A stretch of DNA of 64,000 nt from positions 62,001-126,000 of the forward strand of contig CAJTKU010000004.1 in NCBI GenBank assembly GCA_910577015.1, given 5' to 3'. Below the pieces are notes generated by a model that did not search any database, was not told where the DNA came from, and was given only the letters and a program-made list of their open reading frames with translations. The stretch comes from an uncultured Lachnospiraceae bacterium. Lineage in GTDB: Bacteria > Bacillota > Clostridia > Lachnospirales > Lachnospiraceae. Below, one piece after another: positions 25,772-35,176 of this stretch (positions are counted from its first letter, which is position 1; every line of letters begins with the position of its first letter). The position numbers were made by a program, and so were the translations under genes.

Positions 25772-26707
25772 ATGATTTATATTAATCGGGAAAATCCAGT
25801 TAAGATAACGGAAAATTCCAGCTTGTCAGACAGGATAAGGGGAAGCAGAAGAACATTCCAGTGTACGGAAGAAATGGTTAAACGTACACAGGATATATTT
25901 GAAAAATCGGGATGTGAAAAGGTGACATATCCTCAATATACAAAATTTGCTGTCATTGATACGCCGGCAGCTTCCATGAAGGAAGAGATGCGGGAAGTGA
26001 TGACAGGGTTTTACAATGGAGAAATCAGTAAGGAAGAAATAAAGGATTTCTTCATGGAGTATTGTTCTTCTCTGTATGCAAGAGATGAAAATACCATCCT
26101 AAATGTTTATGAAAGTTTTTTGGATGAAAACTGTTGGGCGGCAATCGATACATGCCTTCAGGAAGGAAAAGATATTGCGGAAAGAGAAGGGAAAGCGGGA
26201 CAAAACTGTGTGTATTATAATGCGGATTACTACTATAAGTCGGAAGAAATACATGAACTTCTGAAAGAAGCCGCAAAGGAGTACGGGGAAAAATATGGAG
26301 CAGAGGTGGATGCCTCGAAAAGAGATGAAAACTTTCAGCAGGACTATTTGACAGGAACACCGAATTTTAATGATAAATGGAATTGGATGGCGGTTCATAT
26401 GCCTAAAGTAGGAAGATTGATGGATATCTCTTCCGTACCGCCGGAAGGCTTTTCCTTTTTTTATGCAGAAGGGGAACATATGGGTACGGAAGGAAGCCTG
26501 CTGATAATCAGCGGCAATGACTGGACGGAAAAAGTGGACGTTCCGTTTGAGATTCCAATGGCGGGAAAAGAGCGCAAGGACTATTTTTATCTTTCTGATT
26601 TGTACCGGGTAAATGACAAACAGGGAAATAGTAAGTGGTGCAATTCTTTTTTAGATAAACTGGTTATTAACAGGATAGCTCCCGGGGTTGTAATCAAACG
26701 CAGATAA
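25772..26707 (+). CDS. Hypothetical cytoplasmic protein near LytTR systems
   Basis: A 311-residue protein with no signal peptide or membrane helix and no family I recognise. It is rich in Tyr, Glu and Lys and has the segment PNFNDKWNWMAVHMPKVGRL (about residue 190). I chose ATG 25772, 6 nt after GAGGAGG. The frame is open further upstream, but without a better start. It sits alone between two LytTR/GHKL pairs, so it may be a target of one of them. The 318-residue protein at 28937 occupies a similar position after pair 3, but I see no clear similarity. Confidence 0.72.
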   Translation: MIYINRENPVKITENSSLSDRIRGSRRTFQCTEEMVKRTQDIFEKSGCEKVTYPQYTKFAVIDTPAASMKEEMREVMTGFYNGEISKEEIKDFFMEYCSSLYARDENTILNVYESFLDENCWAAIDTCLQEGKDIAEREGKAGQNCVYYNADYYYKSEEIHELLKEAAKEYGEKYGAEVDASKRDENFQQDYLTGTPNFNDKWNWMAVHMPKVGRLMDISSVPPEGFSFFYAEGEHMGTEGSLLIISGNDWTEKVDVPFEIPMAGKERKDYFYLSDLYRVNDKQGNSKWCNSFLDKLVINRIAPGVVIKRR

Positions 26708-26801
26708 GAGCAGTGTGGATATTGCCGGATAGAAGAAATGAGATTGTAATATGTATATAAAAGATGTACCATTAAAGAAAAGTGATTTTTGGGGGTGCAA
26801 T

Positions 26802-27506
26802 GTGTTTCAAGTAGGAATTTGTGATGACGGAAAGAATGTCTGTGCATACATAGAAGATATATTGTTACAGTATGCGAAAGAGCGTAATGTAAAGATTGAA
26901 ACGAATATATGGTACTCAGGAGAAGGACTAAGGAATTACCTGTCATTAGGTAATCATGTGGATATTTTATTCCTTGATATTGAATTATTAAAAATGACGG
27001 GTATAGAAGTGGGAAACTATATCAGAAAACAGTTGGATAACATAGAGATGCAAATTATATATATTTCAGGAGAGGCATCTTATGCACAACAGTTATTTAA
27101 GACGCGGCCTTTTGATTTTCTTGTAAAACCTATTTCACAAGAACAAATACATGAGGTTATGGATGAAGCTATTAAAGTTATTGAGAAAAAAAACAGGAGG
27201 TTTGAGTTTCAACAAGGTAAAGATTACCACTATGTTCCTATGGGAGACATTATTTATTTGGAGAGTAAAGGACGAAAAATAAAGGTAGTGACCTTGAAAA
27301 ATTCCCTTGAGTTTTACGGGAAACTAAAAGAAACTGCACCAAGCTTATCGGAGGATTTTATTGCAATCCACCAATCGTATATTGTGAATAGAGAACATAT
27401 TATCCGGTATGCGTATGAAACGGTAGAACTGATTGACGGAACAACTTTAACTATTAGTCCTGTAAATCGTAAGCGGGTTAGAGAAAGACTGTTGAGGGAA
27501 GCGTAA
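26802..27506 (+). CDS. LytTR response regulator, pair 3
   Basis: A 234-residue regulator. The receiver has CDDG at residues 7-10 and Asp59 in DILFLDIELLKMTG. The conserved switch Lys is in DFLVKPIS. The LytTR domain includes GDIIYLESKGRKIKVV and IAIHQSYIVNREHI. I chose the GTG at 26802 (MFQVGICDD), with GGGGG 6 nt upstream, because receivers normally begin right at this strand. An ATG at 26751 would add 17 residues. The kinase gene begins 2 nt after the stop. Confidence 0.9.
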   Translation: MFQVGICDDGKNVCAYIEDILLQYAKERNVKIETNIWYSGEGLRNYLSLGNHVDILFLDIELLKMTGIEVGNYIRKQLDNIEMQIIYISGEASYAQQLFKTRPFDFLVKPISQEQIHEVMDEAIKVIEKKNRRFEFQQGKDYHYVPMGDIIYLESKGRKIKVVTLKNSLEFYGKLKETAPSLSEDFIAIHQSYIVNREHIIRYAYETVELIDGTTLTISPVNRKRVRERLLREA

Positions 27507-27508
27507 AA

Positions 27509-28768
27509 ATGGTTGATTTTGCTATTTGTGCGATAACAAATCTGTTTCGCATGTATCTGGTTCGAAGATTTATTATAGTCTTTTTGGGAAACGCAAAGGT
27601 AGAACGGAAAAAAGAGGTAGTCGCATTTCTGGGCTTTTATATCATAAATATAGCTTTGTTCTGGGAGTTTCATACGATATGGATTAATATTTTGAGCAAT
27701 TTGATTGGCATTAGTGTTATTGTAAGACTTTACACGAAATCTATTAAGATGAATATCTTTGTAACTGCTATAATCTATTTCATAAATGGCGCTTGTGATA
27801 TCGTAGCAACACTTTTGTTTGTGCAGTATCGGGACGGGGAACCTCACAGTCAGATTTGTTTTATTGTAACGGTTCTTCTGATTTGTTTTAGTGAAATTCT
27901 GGCAGAAAGGGTTGTTTCAAATCAAAATCATACAGAAACGGTACAGAATTTTTCACTGCTTTTAGTACCAATCTGCAGCATTGCTGTTATTTGTGTTTTG
28001 GTTTATTCCGATGCCTGTGAAGGTTTCGGGAGAATTGTTGTCAGCATAGGGCTGCTGATTATGAATTTTCTTATGCTTTATCTGTATGATTTGTTACAGC
28101 ACTCGATTTCACAAAAATATGAAACAGAAGCGCTGAAACAGAAGGTACAGGTTTATGCCAATCAGCTTGCCGTAATTTTACAAAATGAAGAAAAGATAAA
28201 AATTTTGCGGCATGATATGAAGCATCACATGAATGAATTAAAATTACTGGCAAATAAGCATCATGCCGAGGACATACAGGAATACATAGACCATATGGAA
28301 TTTTTTGTGGAAAATCCAAGTCAGATTATATCCTCGGGAAATGTGGAAATCGACAGTGTACTAAACTATATGTTGCAAAAAGCCAGGGAAGAGTTGAAGG
28401 AAGTAACAGTAAATATAGTATTGCCGGAAGAGATGAAGCATTCTTTTGACGTTAATGTGCTGCTTGGGAATCTATTGGAAAATGCAATGGAGGCAGCCAG
28501 ACAAACGGAACAGAAATATATGGGCGTCTTTATCACCCTAAAAAAAGGAGTATTAAGGGTGAAAATTGAAAACAGTTATTTGCCCGAAAATGTTGTTTGG
28601 GAGAAGGGGAGGAATGAAAAGCAGACTTTATTAACCAATAAAGGTGAAAAGGAATTGCATGGCATAGGTCTGACAAGCGTTAATAAGATTGTAGAAATGT
28701 ATAATGGAGCGATGGAAATAACTTCAGAGAACAATTTGTTTTGTGTAAATTTGGTGATGTATATGTAA
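27509..28768 (+). CDS. GHKL sensor histidine kinase, pair 3
   Basis: A 419-residue membrane kinase. The N-terminal region (about residues 1-200) has several membrane helices. The His motif LRHDMKHHMNELKLL is the classic AgrC form. The ATPase has LLGNLLENAMEAA and HGIGLTSVNKIV. It is coupled to the regulator, with only 2 nt between the genes. No propeptide-processing gene is nearby. Confidence 0.9.
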   Translation: MVDFAICAITNLFRMYLVRRFIIVFLGNAKVERKKEVVAFLGFYIINIALFWEFHTIWINILSNLIGISVIVRLYTKSIKMNIFVTAIIYFINGACDIVATLLFVQYRDGEPHSQICFIVTVLLICFSEILAERVVSNQNHTETVQNFSLLLVPICSIAVICVLVYSDACEGFGRIVVSIGLLIMNFLMLYLYDLLQHSISQKYETEALKQKVQVYANQLAVILQNEEKIKILRHDMKHHMNELKLLANKHHAEDIQEYIDHMEFFVENPSQIISSGNVEIDSVLNYMLQKAREELKEVTVNIVLPEEMKHSFDVNVLLGNLLENAMEAARQTEQKYMGVFITLKKGVLRVKIENSYLPENVVWEKGRNEKQTLLTNKGEKELHGIGLTSVNKIVEMYNGAMEITSENNLFCVNLVMYM

Positions 28769-28936
28769 AATTTCCTAAAATCTAATTTTAACAAAGATAT
28801 ACTATAATTATGACAATTATTAGCACATTTTAAAAAAAATTGATAATATGAATCCAAAGAAGGTGAGAAAAACTGCAGAAAGCAGGAAAGTCAATAAAAA
28901 TAGTCATCGACAGCATTACATAAAAGGAGAGAGAAA

Positions 28937-29893
28937 ATGAAAGTTACGTATCAGCCGTCAAGTGTCCGTTATGAGTTTAATACAACAGATAAAAACGGAA
29001 ATAAAATCATGGACAAATTATCACATGGTGACAATGTAATGATTGAGTTATCCGGCGACGCTGTAGAAGCGCTTAAAGAAAACCTGTTCAAGCAGAGAAA
29101 TGCATTGTATAACGAAAGTTATAAAAGAGAATTGGAAGAAAAAAGCGCTTTATTACAGACATTTTTGAAACCGGCACAGAAACTTCATCGCATTATTCCT
29201 AACATACAGACCAATGACAAATTAGAAAAAAGTTTGCAGGGTGCAGATGAAGATATCGTAGATGCAGCATATTTCATTATACGTAACGATTTGATTCCTA
29301 ATAATGTGGGAAGCCTTACAGAGGAAGAAAGGAAGGAACTTATTTCGGTCGGTCTTGAAAAGGCTAAGTTTTTGTCAAACTATTTGGAAGAAGATAAGGT
29401 TGAAGGTTTTATGGAAGCCATGAATACGATTGCTAAGTATGGTATCAATGGGAAAATGGATGTTCAGGGAAATGTAAAATATGATATTCGCTGGGGAGCA
29501 ATGGCAGGTGCGCCTGATGATTATATAAGTGCGGGAGAACTTATGCAGAGAATAGCCCCGGAACAATATAAAGCTTATTCCTCAATGGTGGATGAAGCAA
29601 TTGACAAAAATGACGACAGGCTTTTACAAAAAGCAGTCAGGTTTGCCATTGATTGGGAAAGGAATGCTTATCAAAGCAATCCCTATCCATTTGAGAGGGA
29701 AAAGGAAAAACAGGTAAATTGGAAGAAAAATGTTGATAATACCAAGATAAGTAATCATTATACGAATACGAATCATTCGGATATTAGCGCGTTTATAGAG
29801 AGTATATTGACACAAAATAAGATATTAAAAGTAGATTTCTTATCGGATAACCTACAAGGGTTCGCAGATTTTTTAATTTCATATAGTAAGTAA
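28937..29893 (+). CDS. Hypothetical soluble protein downstream of pair 3
   Basis: A 318-residue protein with no signal peptide or membrane segment and no family I recognise. It is helical and charged, with segments such as ADEDIVDAAYFIIRNDLIP (about residue 98) and DIRWGAMAGAPDDYI (about 183). The start follows AAAGGAGAGAG at a good distance. It has its own upstream region of about 170 nt (28769-28936), AT-rich, where I see no further gene. It may be a target of the LytTR pair just upstream. Confidence 0.72.
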   Translation: MKVTYQPSSVRYEFNTTDKNGNKIMDKLSHGDNVMIELSGDAVEALKENLFKQRNALYNESYKRELEEKSALLQTFLKPAQKLHRIIPNIQTNDKLEKSLQGADEDIVDAAYFIIRNDLIPNNVGSLTEEERKELISVGLEKAKFLSNYLEEDKVEGFMEAMNTIAKYGINGKMDVQGNVKYDIRWGAMAGAPDDYISAGELMQRIAPEQYKAYSSMVDEAIDKNDDRLLQKAVRFAIDWERNAYQSNPYPFEREKEKQVNWKKNVDNTKISNHYTNTNHSDISAFIESILTQNKILKVDFLSDNLQGFADFLISYSK

Positions 29894-30021
29894 AGTAAGG
29901 TGTTGGTATTAACAGTAACTTATTAATCGAGACTTGAAATATTGATGGAGAGCAAATCAATTACTATCCTGATATTTACGGGGGCCGATTGTAGTTGCCT
30001 TGTTTAAGGAGAATGATATTA

Positions 30022-31065
30022 GTGAAAAAGATAATAGTTTTTTCAATGGTTTTAGTAATGTTGATTTTCTTGTTTGGATGTGCAGAGCATTCGCCTGAAG
30101 GTCAAAATATAAATGAAAATAAAGTGGAAGATGATAATGGGGGTGCAGAGGAAATATCTGCGGAAGGTGAAAAAAATGATAAAGAAGAGATTCCTTCAAC
30201 AGATGTGGAGGTGTCTGATAAAAGTGCAGTCGTTCCTTATTTAGGAGAAGAGTTTGAAAAATCTGTATTTGCAGTAGGAGATACTATGCTATATGTTTGC
30301 GGTATCAAACCGGACGGAGCGTATTTTTTGGGCTGCATGCAGAGGGAAGAAGATACTTTTCGGGAATTCACAATAGAAATGGAAGAAGGTATGCGTGCCT
30401 TTAACATGGCAGTTGACAGGCAGGGACGATGCCATATCCTATGGATGAGTGTGGAAAAATTTGAAGCGGAAGGCCAGAGTGTTGACCGCATTACTTATGA
30501 AAAAAGCAGTATTACCATTGTTGATAATACAGGAAAGCTGGAAAAAGAAATCGATGTAACGGATTTGTTTTCCGACGGATACAAGAGGCCATTTTGTTTT
30601 GTGGCTGACAGGGATGGAAATTATTATTTTGAACACGATAAAGAACTTGTTCAAATTCGGAATGACGGGACGCCGGGTAACGTTATTTTGTGTGACGGCT
30701 GGATAGAAGGAATTGGAATCGGAAAGTCGGGAACGGTTTACTGTACCTACCAACAGGAAAACGGGGAGAGAAGGTTAGGGCGGATAGAGGAAGGCCTGCT
30801 TTGTACCATTGAATTGGAGCTTCCCCAGTCCAAGGCTTCTTATGCCGGTGTTTATCCCGGAACCGATTCTGAACTTTTCATTTTCAATAAAGAAAGCGGA
30901 GTATTTGTTTTTGACGGAGGTGATTTAGAAACAAGGGTGGCAGAAACAGAATTACCCATAAAGGGGCCGGAAATAGCTGGTTATGGAATCCTTTCGGACG
31001 GACGGCTCTGTATTATGGAGCAGAAGGATGGCACGGTCTTTTATTATGTACCTGCAGGAAAATAA
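30022..31065 (+). CDS. Lipoprotein with predicted propeller-like domain
   Basis: A 347-residue lipoprotein with signal sequence MKKIIVFSMVLVMLIFLFGC (Cys at residue 20). A Glu/Asp-rich linker is followed by repeated strand-turn units containing DRQGRCHILWM, DRDGNYYFEHD and SGTVYCTYQ, which suggest a beta-propeller. I chose GTG 30022 because AAGGAGA lies about 10 nt upstream. ATG 30013 is too close to it. Its C-terminal propeller plus the following solute-binding gene together match the architecture of the single 712-residue protein at 32946. Function unknown. Confidence 0.75.
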   Translation: MKKIIVFSMVLVMLIFLFGCAEHSPEGQNINENKVEDDNGGAEEISAEGEKNDKEEIPSTDVEVSDKSAVVPYLGEEFEKSVFAVGDTMLYVCGIKPDGAYFLGCMQREEDTFREFTIEMEEGMRAFNMAVDRQGRCHILWMSVEKFEAEGQSVDRITYEKSSITIVDNTGKLEKEIDVTDLFSDGYKRPFCFVADRDGNYYFEHDKELVQIRNDGTPGNVILCDGWIEGIGIGKSGTVYCTYQQENGERRLGRIEEGLLCTIELELPQSKASYAGVYPGTDSELFIFNKESGVFVFDGGDLETRVAETELPIKGPEIAGYGILSDGRLCIMEQKDGTVFYYVPAGK

Positions 31066-31126
31066 CGGTTATGCTGATTATGATATCGGAAAGGAGCCAA
31101 GAGGAGAATTGGCGGATAAATATAGT

Positions 31127-32443
31127 ATGGGAAAAGAAAAAATCAAGCTGTTATTTATGTTAATACTGGCAGTGTGCCTTACCGCGTGTGGTAAAAATGC
31201 GGAGGAGGAAGCAGGGAACCAGAAAGTTTTAATACTGGCAGATTTTGATGACAGCGAGTACCTTCGGGAGCTGGTAAAGCAGTATAATGAGCAGCAGCAG
31301 GAATACCGGATTGAAATAAGACAATATGAGAGGTCAGAAGAAATCGAAAAGGATGGGGTTCTTCTTTTGCAACGGGAGATAGCAGCGGGAAAAGGGCCGG
31401 ATATGATTAATTTTGGAAACGGCTACACGACGAGTGATATCGTGGGAGGATACACGGAAGATTTATTTTCGTATCTGGAAGAGGCTCCAGAGAAAGATTA
31501 TTTTGAAAATATATTGCAGGCATTTTCGTATAAGTCGAACCTGTATGCTGTACCACTTGGGTTTTCCTTGAGCAGCTTTGCAGGAACAAAGCAGAATTTA
31601 GGTGACCGCAGCAGCTGGACGATTACGGAGATGATGGAGTGTTACTACGGACAGGAAAAGGAACAGCTTTTGTATCCTGGTGCATATAAGAAGGACGTAT
31701 TGGGTACTATCCTGACGGGAAGTATGGAATATTATATTGATTGGGAAACCGGAGAATGTAATTTTAACGGAAGCGAATTTTGTGATGTATTGCGGTTTTG
31801 TAACGGTTTTTCAGACCATCTGGAAATAACGGATGATTTTTCGGTGAAGCAGACCTTTTTGGAAGACAAATCCCTGCTTTTGCCCGTCAGAATGCGGAGC
31901 GTTTATGATATATGCAGGGTAGAACATATTTTTGGCGGACAAGAGGTTACATTTATTGGTTTTCCCGTAGACGGAGAAAATGGAACCATGATACAATCCT
32001 GTGGTCCGGTTCTTGCAATCAGCAGAAACAGTGGACAGAAGTCTGCTGCGTGGGCTTTTATTACATGGCTTTTAAGTCCTTCTGTCCAGAGCGAGTTACC
32101 TTCCGGTTTTCCAGTTTGCCGCAGCACACTGGAAGAACAGATACGTCAGGCATCGGAAATAGAATATGAAACGGATGCAGAAGGAGTAGAAAGGCAGGTA
32201 GTAAAGCAGACGGTAAGCTTTGAGGGAGAACCCCCCGTTGAAATTTATTGTATTACACAGGAACAGGCAGAACAACTGCTTGCATTGATTGAGCAGGCAG
32301 AAAATATCAGTCAGGTAGAACCGAAAATATACCAGATATTTCTGGAAGAAGCAGATTATTATTTTAATGGTGCGAAAAGTTTAAAGGAAACGGCAGACGT
32401 GATACAATCTAAGGTTTATATCTATGTAAATGAAAAGAGATAG
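31127..32443 (+). CDS. Extracellular solute-binding protein (family 1-like) lipoprotein
   Basis: A 438-residue lipoprotein with lipobox LTAC (Cys at about residue 20). The body resembles ABC sugar-type binding proteins: a first domain with VLILADFDDSEYLRELVKQY, a pocket-lining region YAVPLGFSLSSFAGTKQNL, and SGQKSAAWAFITWLLSPSVQ near the C-terminus. No permease or ATPase gene lies nearby, so it is an orphan. ATG 31127 gives the best signal peptide but has a weak ribosome binding site. TTG 31109 is an alternative. It may bind a ligand for sensing instead of transport. Confidence 0.75.
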   Translation: MGKEKIKLLFMLILAVCLTACGKNAEEEAGNQKVLILADFDDSEYLRELVKQYNEQQQEYRIEIRQYERSEEIEKDGVLLLQREIAAGKGPDMINFGNGYTTSDIVGGYTEDLFSYLEEAPEKDYFENILQAFSYKSNLYAVPLGFSLSSFAGTKQNLGDRSSWTITEMMECYYGQEKEQLLYPGAYKKDVLGTILTGSMEYYIDWETGECNFNGSEFCDVLRFCNGFSDHLEITDDFSVKQTFLEDKSLLLPVRMRSVYDICRVEHIFGGQEVTFIGFPVDGENGTMIQSCGPVLAISRNSGQKSAAWAFITWLLSPSVQSELPSGFPVCRSTLEEQIRQASEIEYETDAEGVERQVVKQTVSFEGEPPVEIYCITQEQAEQLLALIEQAENISQVEPKIYQIFLEEADYYFNGAKSLKETADVIQSKVYIYVNEKR

Positions 32444-32479
32444 TGAATATGGACAACCACTTTGTGAGGAGGGAAATAA

Positions 32480-32920
32480 GTGATGTTAAAGAAATGGATA
32501 TGGATATTAGTGGCATTGCCGGTAACTATGGGTTGCATATGGGGGATTTATGAACTTTATAATTATTACTTTCCCAATGTAATAATATCATATAAAGTGG
32601 CGGATGAAGAGGATTTTCATGTATCTTTACCTTCTTATGGCATTGAAGCAAAATCGCATTTCGGTTACGCTCCCAGATACCATGAAGAAATAAAGGAATG
32701 GTGGCTTGCAACAAATGAGATTGAAGTGTGGCTGGCCACGGATTTTGAAAAGCCTTACAATGTATCGTCCAACGTTTTTATTGAGGATGGAAAAACAATC
32801 ATTCAATATAGCGGAACGGCAGCGCTGCCTGATGGTGAAATTGTAGATATTGACAAAAGAATAGAGCTAAATTTTATTGTATCGGATAATATACCGCAAG
32901 TAAAAGCGGGGAGAATATAA
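32480..32920 (+). CDS. Small membrane-anchored hypothetical protein
   Basis: A 146-residue protein with one N-terminal membrane segment (about residues 5-25) and a short extracytoplasmic domain rich in aromatic and acidic residues (WWLATNEIEVWLATDFEKPY). No family is recognised. GTG 32480 is 6 nt after GAGGAGGG and ATG 32483 is 9 nt after it. Either could be used. It lies between two solute-binding-like lipoprotein genes and is probably co-transcribed with them. Confidence 0.68.
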   Translation: MMLKKWIWILVALPVTMGCIWGIYELYNYYFPNVIISYKVADEEDFHVSLPSYGIEAKSHFGYAPRYHEEIKEWWLATNEIEVWLATDFEKPYNVSSNVFIEDGKTIIQYSGTAALPDGEIVDIDKRIELNFIVSDNIPQVKAGRI

Positions 32921-32945
32921 GGGAAGGGTTTGGTAGGAAAAAAGT

Positions 32946-35084
32946 ATGGATAAGGTACGATGCGTAAAAACGTTAATAATAATGATGATATCAGTTTTTC
33001 TCTTAAGCGCTTGCGGAAGTGGACAGGAAAAAGAGGCGGAAGCGGCATCCGGGATACAATGGGTGTTAAAAGAAACAAAATTACCGGATGCAGATGCCGC
33101 GTTAAAAGAGTTTGGGGAACAGGGACATTCCCCGATGGAATTAACCTGTGGTATCGCAAATGATGTCGTATACCGTGTGGTATGGATATATGGCGAAGGG
33201 ATGGAAATAACAGGTTCCTGTGTGCAAAGGCTGGCGCCCCCGTATACGATATGGGAAAACTTTCCGATTTACGGGGAGGAATGGATAGAGGGGCAGAAAT
33301 GCTATGTCTCTGAAGCTTCCATAACGCAAAATGGCATTGTGCAGATGCTTCTTCGAGACATCGGTGAACAGGAAGAAAATGCTTACCGGGCAGAATGGAG
33401 TCTGGAAAATGGCTACACAGTGGAAGACATTACAGGGGAAGCCGTTGACGCTGGATTTTTTGAGAAAAAGGCAGAGATAAATACAGGCAGTGTCTGGCAG
33501 CATTGGGCTGATGAAAAAACAGGAGAAGACAAGTATCTGTGCGGCAGTTCCCCGGACGGAAAATTTTGTATCTGGACGTTGGAAAGCAACAGACCGGTTT
33601 TTACGGCGCAGGATGTTTTTATGGGTGTCAATGACAGGGTGGCATTTATAGATGATACAAAAGGTTTTCTGTGCACCACAGCCGGAATCTGGAAGTTTGA
33701 CATTGGACTGGGACAGATGGAAACGGTCATGACTTACTATTCACAGGGCATCTCCCTTGATAAGGTATGCGGTGTTTTTGTCAGGGAGGACGGCCTGCCC
33801 TGTCAGGTTGCGTCAAATGAGGGGGATTTATTTCTGCTGGAACTGTCGGAGGATACAGAAAGCGCCGACAAGGTGGAGTTGGAGCTGGCAGTGGTAATAC
33901 CCAGTCCGTTTCTGAAACAGGCAGTTGTGGAATTTAATAGGCAGAGTGAGGATTGCCAGATTGTGCTGCGCTCGCCGGATAAGCCGGAGGAGTTTTCGGA
34001 TTTCAGGCTCAGAATCCAGGCGGAAGTCAGCAGCGGAAGCGGTCCGGCGCTGCTTTCCGGTGATGTAATAGATTTGAATCAGGCTGCGGAAATGGGTTTT
34101 TTGAGGGATTTGACTGTGGATTTTGAAGAAGAAAAGGAAAGCATGTGGGAAAACGTCTGGAGCACCGGTGAAGTAAACGGAAGATGTTACGGTATTCCTT
34201 ACAGTTTTTCCGTGCAGGCATTGGTGACGTCCGCCGAATTTTGCGGCAGCAGGGATACATGGACGGTGGAAGAAATGATGCAGTGCATGAGGGAGAGCGG
34301 GGCGGATACGGCCGTAAGCAGTTATAACGGTTCCGTGCTTTTTGCCATTCTGATGCTAAATGGTGGGATTGACAGCAGTCTGATTGATATGGAAGCCGGA
34401 ATATGTCATCTGGATGACGGGAGGGTTTTATCTGTATTGGAGTTCGCAGCACAATATGGTGACGAGAGGCCGCAGGAAAACTCAGGGTTAAGGATTGCTG
34501 AGGGGGAGATTTTTACGAAAATTCATAACATCTGCAACCTGTCCGAGGCAAAAATCATGTCGGCCCTGTTTCAGGGAGAAGAAGTATACATTGGATTTCC
34601 GGTTGCACGGTTCGGGCTTGGGGATGGAGAGAACAGCAACCAGTTATCAGGCAGTTCCATTTCCATTAACCAGTCCTGCCAATATCCGGAGGAAGCCGTT
34701 TCCTTCATCAAGTACCTGTTAGATTCCGAATCCCAGAATAAACTGGCTAAAGAGGCGGCTTATCCTGGAACATTAGGCTTTCCTGTCCGCACAGAGGCAT
34801 TGGAGTATGTGTTTTCCCATGCGTTGGAGGAGGATTCTGGTGCGGCTTCTCTTCTGCAAAACTATGGGGGATATGAATACAAGGACAATTCGCTTAGCGG
34901 GGAAAGTCTGGAAAAGGTTCGCAGGCTTTTGGAAGGCGCACGCCCACAGGAAACGGGCATAGATGTGATATGGGAGATTTGTGCTGAAGAAGCGGAAACA
35001 TATTTTACGGGAGAAAAAACTGCTCAGGAAGTGTGTGATACATTGCAAAGACGTATACAGCTATATTTAAATGAAATACAGTGA
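32946..35084 (+). CDS. Lipoprotein fusing propeller-like and solute-binding domains
   Basis: A 712-residue lipoprotein with signal peptide ending VFLLSAC (Cys at about residue 23). Residues of about 40-310 contain propeller-like units (for example DDTKGFLCTTAGIWKFDIG). From about residue 317 (LAVVIPSPFLKQAVVEFNRQ) to the end lies a family 1-like solute-binding domain with RCYGIPYSFSVQALVTSAEF and PEEAVSFIKYLLDSESQNKL. The order, propeller then binding protein, matches the two separate upstream genes at 30022 and 31127. No transporter genes accompany it. Confidence 0.75.
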   Translation: MDKVRCVKTLIIMMISVFLLSACGSGQEKEAEAASGIQWVLKETKLPDADAALKEFGEQGHSPMELTCGIANDVVYRVVWIYGEGMEITGSCVQRLAPPYTIWENFPIYGEEWIEGQKCYVSEASITQNGIVQMLLRDIGEQEENAYRAEWSLENGYTVEDITGEAVDAGFFEKKAEINTGSVWQHWADEKTGEDKYLCGSSPDGKFCIWTLESNRPVFTAQDVFMGVNDRVAFIDDTKGFLCTTAGIWKFDIGLGQMETVMTYYSQGISLDKVCGVFVREDGLPCQVASNEGDLFLLELSEDTESADKVELELAVVIPSPFLKQAVVEFNRQSEDCQIVLRSPDKPEEFSDFRLRIQAEVSSGSGPALLSGDVIDLNQAAEMGFLRDLTVDFEEEKESMWENVWSTGEVNGRCYGIPYSFSVQALVTSAEFCGSRDTWTVEEMMQCMRESGADTAVSSYNGSVLFAILMLNGGIDSSLIDMEAGICHLDDGRVLSVLEFAAQYGDERPQENSGLRIAEGEIFTKIHNICNLSEAKIMSALFQGEEVYIGFPVARFGLGDGENSNQLSGSSISINQSCQYPEEAVSFIKYLLDSESQNKLAKEAAYPGTLGFPVRTEALEYVFSHALEEDSGAASLLQNYGGYEYKDNSLSGESLEKVRRLLEGARPQETGIDVIWEICAEEAETYFTGEKTAQEVCDTLQRRIQLYLNEIQ

Positions 35085-35176
35085 AAAGCTGTATATAAGA
35101 TTCATCATGTATTTTAATCATAATTCTGTCACACAGATAGGAATGCGTTGTCTAATTAAGCAGGAGGTAAAATTGT

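Noticed and set aside
30983..31126. Open frame extending the solute-binding gene upstream into the preceding lipoprotein gene, suggesting a fused protein or programmed frameshift
   Set aside because: A complete lipobox signal peptide starts at 31127 and no slippery site is evident. The extension would place it internally.
35128..35134. GTCACAC, the reverse complement of the SARP-type heptamer, upstream of the ECF sigma gene
   Set aside because: Single copy with no partner at 11 nt and no -10 box at the right distance. Probably chance.
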